DNA from: Conus ventricosus
Taxonomy: Eukaryota; Mollusca; Gastropoda; Neogastropoda; Conidae
Direction of reading: 5' to 3'
Length of the DNA stretch: 64,000 bases
Assembly (NCBI GenBank): GCA_018398815.1
Contig: CM031626.1
Coordinates: 42,981,871 to 43,045,870, forward strand
Position 1 is the first letter of the stretch. Each line of letters opens with the position of its first letter. Made by a program: the position numbers and the translations under genes. The notes under the pieces are model-generated. The model searched no databases. It saw only the letters and a list, made by a program, of their open reading frames with translations, and was not told the DNA's origin. Positions 63,448 to 64,000 of the stretch are shown one piece after another.

Positions 63448-63540
63448 GTGGAACTCACCACTGTCAGCAGCCACAGACTTGGGGGGTGGAAGGGGAGAGA
63501 GAACAGTAGGGAAGACTGCATGACTCAGCTGATTGTCCAA
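27160..63540 (-). CDS. VPS13: VPS13 lipid-transfer protein gene, 3' part, 16 exons
   Basis: The gene encodes the C-terminal 528 codons of a VPS13 bridge-like protein. The family moves bulk glycerophospholipids between membranes at ER, mitochondrion, lipid-droplet and endosome contacts. Exons in order on the minus strand: 63459-63540, 60172-60241, 59300-59408, 57934-58053, 54400-54536, 53069-53150, 51002-51115, 42611-42686, 40795-40958, 39305-39386, 38502-38589, 36709-36823, 33551-33645, 31003-31129, 28901-28978, 27160-27207. I checked every junction for GT-AG borders and matching phase; the sum is 1587 nt with one terminal TAA. Family hallmarks include [62 protein letters not shown] and LRPPR. 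Order and content match the VPS13_C, ATG2-C-like and PH-like parts of VPS13A/C. The match is mixed between A and C, as expected for a single invertebrate gene; the paralogue assignment is inference. The first exon opens with a complete codon after an AG, so the gene continues beyond 64000. Introns are mostly repeats. Confidence 0.95.
27597..27700. repeat. 55-bp direct duplication
   Basis: CAGCGCCAGGCTTAGTGACG with following CCCTTCCTCTGCGTCC occurs twice, one C different. It lies in the last VPS13 intron. Confidence 0.9.
28696..28760. repeat. (CA)n duplicated with flank
   Basis: Two CA runs each preceded by ATATAAAGTAG. A GT-rich run lies at 28092-28121. Confidence 0.85.
28901..28978 (-). CDS. 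VPS13: VPS13 exon 15 of window (78 nt), Lys/Ser-rich
   Basis: A phase 0-0 exon of 26 codons: [16 protein letters not shown] then [10 protein letters not shown], with acceptor TTTTCAG and donor GTGAGT. The basic and serine-rich start probably forms a surface loop of the PH-like domain. The acceptor is duplicated 50 bp upstream (29022-29067). Confidence 0.88.
29022..29067. repeat. duplicate of VPS13 exon 15 acceptor edge
   Basis: TTCTCCTCCAAAAACATATC repeats TTCTCCTCCTGAAAACATATC of the real junction 50 bp away, followed by similar intron bases. Confidence 0.8.
29394..30313. repeat. 60-bp minisatellite, ~15 near-perfect units
   Basis: Units of TCCTCTATCCCCCAGAAACC, ATACCCTGCACCATGCTATC and CCTATTAACACAAACACCAG. 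Single variants (CAGTTAACAC) recur. The spacing is exactly 60 for many units, so ORFs on both strands are artefacts. Confidence 0.97.
30372..30530. repeat. 42-60-bp repeat, 3 units
   Basis: Units with CACCAGTTGTCTATGCCCCT and CTTCACTGAAAACA. They share ACACAAACACACCAG with the neighbouring 60-bp array. Confidence 0.88.
30640..30720 (+). repeat. tRNA-like (SINE-head) remnant
   Basis: TGGTTTAGTTGGCAGA resembles a Pol III A box and GAGTTCAAAT a B box, 30 bp apart. Too diverged to be a tRNA gene. Confidence 0.35.
30803..30859 (+). mobile_element. 57-bp LINE 3'-end insertion with 13-bp TSD
   Basis: It matches the 3' end of the 44899-50847 LINE (CGGCTGGGCTATAAGCAACA, then TTATC repeats), in plus orientation. 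It is flanked by TATCTGTGCAAGA at 30790-30802 and 30860-30872. Confidence 0.88.
31003..31129 (-). CDS. VPS13: VPS13 exon 14 of window (127 nt), PH-like domain
   Basis: I chose the acceptor GCATCAG at 31130-31131 because it gives [16 protein letters not shown] with the previous exon, the expected PH-like sequence, and the right phase. An AG 36 nt upstream leaves the open frame intact but breaks the phase. The exon ends GIEIVLR before GTATGT. Confidence 0.92.
31225..31445. repeat. 41/70-bp tandem repeat, 5 units
   Basis: Units with ATGTTAAGCTAAAGAGGTGC and ATTTATATTTCCAT. Three units also include GCAGTTGATGTCACTGCAAT. Confidence 0.93.
31640..32535. repeat. diverged ~40-bp repeats resembling VPS13 exon 13 donor
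   Basis: Units with CTGTCTTTGTCTGACCAGAA, including three near-identical 42-bp units at 31930-32060. Several carry GTCCTACCTGTC (32346, 32411, 32470), matching the exon 13 donor edge at 33544-33555. Confidence 0.75.
32655..32800. repeat. 35-bp tandem repeat, 4 units
   Basis: Units of TCCAGTAAGTGCAATGTCCG plus ACACAAACCTCTGCA. Confidence 0.93.
33015..33375. repeat. 51-bp minisatellite, 7 units
   Basis: Units with CCCATGGGTTCCACTGCCAC and TTTCTTTCCCTCCTCCCCTG, nearly perfect and strongly strand-asymmetric (pyrimidine-rich on plus). Confidence 0.95.
33551..33645 (-). CDS. VPS13: VPS13 exon 13 of window (95 nt), PH-like domain start
   Basis: A phase 0 start after [26 protein letters not shown] and [11 protein letters not shown], with a final AG before GTAGGA. 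It corresponds to the first strands of the terminal PH-like domain. The donor neighbourhood resembles a diverged repeat family filling much of the next intron. Confidence 0.9.
33789..34345. repeat. 48-bp minisatellite, ~12 units
   Basis: Units of AACAATTCTCATTATTCACA, GTCTAATTCAACACAGAGGA and CCCTACTG, some lacking six bases. Diverged units continue to about 34560. Confidence 0.95.
35040..35230. repeat. 60-bp tandem repeat, 3+ units
   Basis: Units with CACCTCACAGTCTAGTTCAA and GAGAGGTTCTGGCAGGGTTA. Diverged relatives (CATAGTCAAATTCAAC-type) extend over 34340-35500. No gene is seen from 34560 to 35720. Confidence 0.85.
35730..36565. mobile_element. 836-bp DNA transposon with TIR and TSD
   Basis: The element is bounded by CAGGCATGAAA and TTTCATGCCTG, perfect 11-bp terminal inverted repeats, and flanked on both sides by CTTAAC. 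It holds a GC-rich block (35778-35860) and a minus-strand zinc-finger-like ORF remnant. Likely a deleted relative of a hAT-like element; the superfamily is not settled because the TSD is 6 bp. Confidence 0.85.
36056..36400 (-). pseudogene. transposase N-terminal zinc-finger-like remnant
   Basis: The minus strand reads [35 protein letters not shown] and CCDEGC. A CxxC with preceding AF and following K resembles BED/TTF-type fingers at the start of transposases. The rest is missing. Confidence 0.45.
36596..36641. repeat. poly-C plus (CA)n
   Basis: A C run of about 23 bases followed by a CA run. Confidence 0.9.
36709..36823 (-). CDS. VPS13: VPS13 exon 12 of window (115 nt)
   Basis: The first base completes an Arg codon, then [18 protein letters not shown] and [20 protein letters not shown], to donor GTGAGT. 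The LRPPR..F..DG.IRPY motif links the ATG2-C-like region to the terminal PH-like domain. Confidence 0.96.
37075..37790. repeat. diverged donor-like repeats in same intron
   Basis: Units of about 66 and 120 bp with CTTACCTGTTAATTCCTTGA and CTTACCTATTAACTCC resemble the exon 11 donor edge (CTTACCTGCGGATTCCCTC), apparently an older layer of the same array. Confidence 0.75.
37845..38501. repeat. 25-bp array repeating VPS13 exon 11 donor
   Basis: About 25 units of GTGGCTTACCTGCCCATTCC plus TCTCT. On minus each is a CAG followed by GTAAGCCACAG, identical to the real donor at 38497-38504. Units nearer the exon are most like it (CTGCCGATTCC versus CTGCGGATTCC). Confidence 0.93.
38502..38589 (-). CDS. 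VPS13: VPS13 exon 11 of window (88 nt)
   Basis: Acceptor TGGCCAG completes the Gly codon, then [20 protein letters not shown] and SSSFEGIR; the last AG precedes [14 protein letters not shown]...RPT.G..D.ASS.F.GI.R is strongly conserved. The donor seeds long arrays in the following intron. Confidence 0.97.
38641..38705 (-). repeat. partial duplicate of VPS13 exon 10 end and donor
   Basis: The minus strand GAAGGTGTCGGCAGCTTCTT then CACAG and GTATGGCAGC parallels the exon 10 end (GAAGGCGTCAGCGGCTTCTT). The frame is preserved as EGVGSFFT. Confidence 0.85.
38830..39125. repeat. C-rich low-complexity intron
   Basis: Long C runs at 38829-38867, 38980-39002 and 39107-39121, mixed with CA repeats. 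Confidence 0.85.
39305..39386 (-). CDS. VPS13: VPS13 exon 10 of window (82 nt)
   Basis: A phase 0 start after [27 protein letters not shown], then GVSGFFK and one base of a Gly codon before GTATGC. The GxTGIxxKPVEGAKxEG..GFFKG motif is a VPS13 signature. A partial duplicate of this exon end plus donor lies in the next intron at 38641-38705. Confidence 0.97.
39455..40337. repeat. 55-bp minisatellite, ~16 units
   Basis: Highly similar units with GTGCTGTGTTATTCAGCACC and CCTTCATCATTTCACTACTG. Each holds a short hairpin GGTGCTG..CAGCACC. Intronic between exons 9 and 10. Confidence 0.95.
40395..40670. repeat. GAT-rich trinucleotide repeat
   Basis: Imperfect GATGAT/AATGAT sequence ending in a pure (GAT)n at 40628-40662. 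Confidence 0.9.
40795..40958 (-). CDS. VPS13: VPS13 exon 9 of window (164 nt)
   Basis: Acceptor GCTCACAG completes the Gly codon. The exon reads [20 protein letters not shown], then [16 protein letters not shown] and [13 protein letters not shown], to donor GTAGAG. The SRITG, YQ.KRRE and RGGKGLV motifs match the VPS13 C-terminal helical region. Confidence 0.97.
40965..41400. repeat. diverged ~65-bp repeats with exon 9 acceptor copy
   Basis: Units with GTACAGTCAATCGTGTGTAT. At 41064-41090 lies a copy of the exon 9 acceptor (GCTGCTGTGCCACCTGTGAA versus GCTGCGCCACCTGTGAG). Confidence 0.8.
41815..42560. repeat. ~70-90-bp repeat with poly-C blocks, 9 units
   Basis: Units contain ATTCCATCACCTGAGTCCAA, CAGCGGTAATGGAAC and a C run of 15-50 bases. 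Length varies through the C run. The intron stretch 41400-41815 shows nothing recognisable. Confidence 0.95.
42611..42686 (-). CDS. VPS13: VPS13 exon 8 of window (76 nt)
   Basis: It reads [12 protein letters not shown] then [13 protein letters not shown] and ends with one base of a Gly codon before [27 protein letters not shown] is typical of VPS13A/C. The intron before it (42687-51001) holds a near full-length LINE and a 22-bp array. Confidence 0.96.
42793..44219. repeat. 22-bp minisatellite (GACAGACAGA-type), 1.4 kb
   Basis: About 64 units of GACAGATAGGCAGACAGACA plus GA with A/G variants. The minus strand is stop-free in all three frames, giving spurious ORFs of over 500 codons rich in Cys, Leu and Ser. 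Confidence 0.95.
44422..44580. repeat. TG/CATG-rich low-complexity sequence
   Basis: Alternating purine-pyrimidine DNA (TGTGTG, CGCATGCGCATG). 44580-44880 shows nothing recognisable. Confidence 0.7.
45297..45860 (-). pseudogene. LINE ORF2 RNase H domain and C-terminus
   Basis: An open stretch with [47 protein letters not shown] and NATREK, the D-E-D-D order of LINE RNase H, followed by the element's C-terminal [11 protein letters not shown] segment and a CxxC near the end. Confidence 0.9.
46720..47470 (-). pseudogene. LINE ORF2 reverse transcriptase domain
   Basis: Motifs in order: [66 protein letters not shown] (motif A), [16 protein letters not shown] (motif B) and [10 protein letters not shown] (motif C with VDD). 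Several frameshifts and stops break it. Confidence 0.92.
48131..48789 (-). pseudogene. LINE ORF2 endonuclease domain
   Basis: Start [20 protein letters not shown], then [28 protein letters not shown] and [10 protein letters not shown], the order of AP-endonuclease motifs (N, E, GDFN, SD-type). A frameshift near 48650 separates the start from the rest. It nicks target DNA in intact relatives. Confidence 0.9.
49200..49760 (-). pseudogene. LINE ORF1 (gag-like, CCHC zinc knuckles)
   Basis: It reads [20 protein letters not shown] (RNA-binding fold typical of LINE gag), [11 protein letters not shown], then [27 protein letters not shown] and [15 protein letters not shown], three zinc knuckles. Frames shift between 49531 and 49563 and again downstream, so it is not intact. 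Confidence 0.85.
50860..50992. repeat. (CA)n with two copies of VPS13 exon 7 donor
   Basis: CA repeats contain CACTCACCTGCTAAG (near 50906) and CACTCACCTGTAAG (near 50938), diverged copies of the real exon 7 donor at 50997-51010. Confidence 0.85.
51002..51115 (-). CDS. VPS13: VPS13 exon 7 of window (114 nt)
   Basis: A phase 0-0 exon of 38 codons: [13 protein letters not shown], then [20 protein letters not shown] and YEPYQ. This is the most conserved stretch of VPS13 and opens the ATG2-C-like amphipathic region that binds membranes and lipid droplets. The donor GTGAGTGTG is copied twice in the next 100 bp of intron. Confidence 0.97.
51425..51780 (-). pseudogene. RTE-type LINE relic, 3' piece
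   Basis: In broken frames the minus strand reads [39 protein letters not shown] and [17 protein letters not shown]. These are in the order of the C-terminal end of RTE-type retroelement proteins. Frameshifts and stops show it is dead. Confidence 0.75.
51781..52446 (-). mobile_element. 5'-truncated RNase-H LINE inserted in RTE relic
   Basis: Related to the 44899-50847 element: RNase H end ([18 protein letters not shown], then [11 protein letters not shown]) and the same 3' end ending in a TTACC repeat. The insertion is flanked by CTCA on both sides, and the interrupted RTE frame resumes exactly at its end. A C/A run lies at 51870-51898. Confidence 0.85.
52447..52575 (-). pseudogene. RTE-type LINE reverse transcriptase relic, 5' piece
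   Basis: The minus strand reads a [21 protein letters not shown] segment, with a one-codon frameshift. This is typical of the C-terminal part of RTE-type endonuclease-reverse transcriptase proteins. It is split from its continuation at 51425-51780 by a second LINE. Confidence 0.7.
52884..52913. repeat. (CA)n microsatellite
   Basis: A short CA run between exons 6 and 7. Confidence 0.9.
53069..53150 (-). CDS. VPS13: VPS13 exon 6 of window (82 nt)
   Basis: The first base G completes the split Lys codon. It reads [17 protein letters not shown] and [10 protein letters not shown], with acceptor TGTCAG and donor GTGTGT. The F..SQLI.E..RHY pattern directly precedes the conserved [11 protein letters not shown] segment in VPS13 proteins. 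Confidence 0.94.
53270..54310. repeat. diverged ~50-bp intronic repeats
   Basis: Many degenerate units with CTGACTTATGTTGAAGTGAT and variants, enclosing a (GT)n run at 53407-53459 and the 27-bp array. Some resemble the exon 5 donor region (CTGACTTGAAG). Confidence 0.65.
53925..54185. repeat. 27-bp minisatellite, ~10 units
   Basis: Units of TCATCTTTCTTCTGACCTAT plus GTTGGGG, nearly perfect. It is stop-free in some frames only because 27 is a multiple of three. Confidence 0.95.
54400..54536 (-). CDS. VPS13: VPS13 exon 5 of window (137 nt)
   Basis: Acceptor TGTGTTCCAG then [17 protein letters not shown], a variable linker, then [18 protein letters not shown]; the last AA precedes GTCAGT. [15 protein letters not shown] is a VPS13 hallmark. 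A second acceptor-like CAG lies 24 nt inside (CTCCCTGCAG), but the upstream one keeps the conserved HLSFSL. The acceptor is repeated about 24 times in 54537-55560. Confidence 0.93.
54537..55560. repeat. 40-bp array repeating VPS13 exon 5 acceptor
   Basis: About 24 units of 40-46 bp. On minus each has CACTGTGTGTTCCAG followed by GTTCA, which is the exon 5 acceptor with five exon bases. Variant units carry an extra CAGCTG block. Confidence 0.95.
56187..56303. repeat. ~58-bp direct duplication
   Basis: Two nearly identical copies containing CACACCATGCTCTTAGTAAA. The surrounding 55560-57340 intron holds no recognisable gene. Confidence 0.85.
56440..56550. repeat. GA and CA microsatellites
   Basis: (GA)n at 56442-56501 directly followed by (CA)n at 56506-56548. 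Confidence 0.95.
57345..57490. repeat. CA then GA microsatellites
   Basis: CA-rich stretch (57345-57448) followed by a GA run (57450-57488). Confidence 0.9.
57561..57880 (-). repeat. three partial copies of VPS13 exon 4 3' end with donor
   Basis: Copies at 57561-57620, 57690-57751 and 57811-57880, roughly 120 bp apart with the C-rich spacer. The latter two keep CAAG followed by GTAAAG and an open frame similar to the exon ([31 protein letters not shown]). Confidence 0.85.
57620..57652. repeat. poly-C run
   Basis: An almost pure C run between exon-derived copies. The length may be unreliable in assembly. Confidence 0.8.
57934..58053 (-). CDS. VPS13: VPS13 exon 4 of window (120 nt)
   Basis: A phase 0-0 exon of 40 codons ([15 protein letters not shown] to [10 protein letters not shown]), with acceptor CCACAG and donor GTAAAGC. 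The H.SPIK end joins VHLSFSL in the next exon, as in other VPS13 proteins. Both sides of this exon have diverged copies in the flanking introns: its 3' end with donor at 57561-57880 and its 5' end at 58150-58200 and 58800-59240. Confidence 0.94.
58080..58210. repeat. diverged duplicates next to exon 4
   Basis: Short direct repeats of CAGTCAAACCTGTCATCAAC, followed at 58150-58200 by a degenerate copy of the exon 4 start and acceptor. Confidence 0.6.
58790..59250. repeat. ~60-bp array related to VPS13 exon 4 acceptor
   Basis: About eight units with CCACCTCCACATCATGTTAC and AGCTGTACTGTAAC. On minus, ACAG then TACAGCTG..CA.GA.GTGGAG matches the exon 4 start at about 21 of 27 positions, lacking four bases right after the AG. 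Confidence 0.8.
59300..59408 (-). CDS. VPS13: VPS13 exon 3 of window (109 nt)
   Basis: After ATTACAG the first base completes the split Lys codon. The exon then reads [17 protein letters not shown] and continues [19 protein letters not shown] to a GTGAGT donor. YF.VLIQEM...DQGF is strongly conserved in VPS13A/C. The acceptor with about 16 exon bases is repeated in the adjacent intron at 59409-59585. Confidence 0.95.
59396..59585. repeat. 42-bp array duplicating VPS13 exon 3 acceptor
   Basis: Four to five units, each with CACCTTGAAATACCTGTAAT, i.e. the acceptor ATTACAG plus GTATTTCAAGGTG from the exon. The first unit is the real junction. Confidence 0.92.
59697..59882. repeat. ~43-bp tandem repeat, 4 units
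   Basis: Units contain CAGACTGTATCTTAAAATCA and an AT-rich end. Intronic; unrelated to exon sequence as far as I can see. Confidence 0.85.
60172..60241 (-). CDS. VPS13: VPS13 exon 2 of window (70 nt)
   Basis: Acceptor TTGCAG then TA, completing a Val codon with the previous exon. It reads [18 protein letters not shown] and VSQI, and the last AA precedes GTGAGT. The KPF..ELS..R..E pattern followed by YFKVLIQEM in the next exon is a VPS13 signature. Confidence 0.93.
60340..61490. repeat. 50-bp minisatellite
   Basis: About 22 units built on CTCAGCTCTGTGGGTTGCAT and TATTTTCTCACAnGGGGAGG. The left edge tails off toward 61750 in diverged units. No exon similarity was seen. Confidence 0.95.
61855..63340. 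repeat. ~80-bp minisatellite
   Basis: About 18 units with core ACTTATGCACATTCCATCTT, then GATAAGGAAGC and a short CA stretch of variable length. It fills most of one VPS13 intron. The CA segment accounts for unit length differences. Confidence 0.95.
63352..63443. repeat. (CA)n microsatellite
   Basis: A nearly pure CA run directly downstream of VPS13 exon 1 of the window. Confidence 0.95.
63459..63540 (-). CDS. VPS13: VPS13 exon 1 of window (82 nt)
   Basis: The exon starts in phase 0 after TGTCTGCAG and reads [21 protein letters not shown], ending with one base of a split codon before GTGAGT. The DNQL..FP..PPKS pattern is typical of the VPS13_C region just before a conserved KPF segment, which the next exon supplies. 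The upstream intron is a 54-bp array that repeats this acceptor. Confidence 0.93.
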
Positions 63541-64000
63541 CTGCAGACAAAACACATCACACCGGTCTATTCCTTTAACACACACACTGTCCAACTGCAG
63601 ACAAAACACATCACACCGGTCTATTCCTTTAACACACACACTGTCCAACTGCAGACAAAACACATCACACCGGTCTATTCCTTTAACACACACACTGTCC
63701 AACTGCAGACAAAACACATCACACCGGTCTATTCCTTTAACACACACACTGTCCAACTGCAGACAAAAACACATCACACCGGTCTATTCCTTTAACACAC
63801 ACACTGTCCAACTGCAGACAAAACACATCACACCGGTCTATTCCTTTAACACACACAGTGTCCAACTGCAGACAAAACACATCACACCGGTCTATTCCTT
63901 TAACACACACAGTGTCCAACTGCAGACAAAACACATCACACCGGTCTATTCCTTTAACACACACAGTGTCCAACTGCAGACAAAAACACATCACACCGGT
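63541..64000. repeat. 54-bp tandem array carrying VPS13 splice acceptor
   Basis: About 8.5 nearly identical units run to the window edge. Each contains the exon acceptor (TTTTGTCTGCAG on minus) plus the first seven exon bases TTGGACA. CTGCAG sites fall at 63541, 63595, 63649, 63703, 63757, 63812, 63866, 63920 and 63974, so spacing is 54 except one 55. Confidence 0.95.

Noticed and set aside
62636..63777. ORFs of 268 and 341 codons ([17 protein letters not shown])
   Set aside because: Translations of the 80-bp and CA repeats. Only the short piece 63459-63540 within them is a real exon.

Overview
The window looks like nuclear DNA from an invertebrate, most likely a gastropod mollusc. The evidence is split genes with GT-AG introns, very abundant micro- and minisatellites, a tRNA-headed SINE at the left edge of a type I associate from memory with gastropod genomes, a Penelope-like element and several LINEs. 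Nothing suggests bacteria, a plasmid or a virus.

One host gene is recognisable. The minus strand from 63540 down to 27160 carries 16 consecutive coding exons of a VPS13 intermembrane lipid-transfer protein, of the invertebrate type related to vertebrate VPS13A and VPS13C. All 16 exons join in phase with GT-AG borders and give 1587 nt (528 codons plus stop). They encode the C-terminal part: the VPS13_C region, the ATG2-C-like amphipathic region and a PH-like domain. The 5' part of the gene lies beyond 64000. The 1.6 kb of coding sequence is spread over 36.4 kb, and most of the introns are tandem repeats.

Layout. 1-3.5 kb: SINE, Penelope-like element with a hammerhead-type motif, and a 0.97-kb fold-back palindrome. 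3.5-8.2 kb: decayed LINE-like sequence with many homopolymer runs. 8.4-11.66 kb: G-rich 27-bp minisatellite. 12-15.4 kb: 20-bp minisatellite and relatives. 15.4-16.5 kb: three diverged copies of a ~350-bp unit. 18.7-20.5 kb: 24-bp minisatellite. 20.5-27.1 kb: no gene seen, probably VPS13 3' UTR and intergenic DNA. 27.16-64 kb: VPS13 exons and introns, with an 836-bp DNA transposon (35.7 kb), a near full-length RNase-H-bearing LINE (44.9-50.85 kb) and an RTE-type relic interrupted by a LINE insertion (51.4-52.6 kb).

The most interesting observation is that many intronic repeats begin exactly at exon borders and contain copies of the splice junction itself, often with 5-50 exon bases. At least ten VPS13 junctions have such copies, from one duplicate to about 25 tandem units. 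The gene therefore carries dozens of decoy acceptors and donors. In one case (63541-64000) the four nearest decoy acceptors are 54 bp apart, in phase and stop-free, so their use would add 18-residue modules to the protein.
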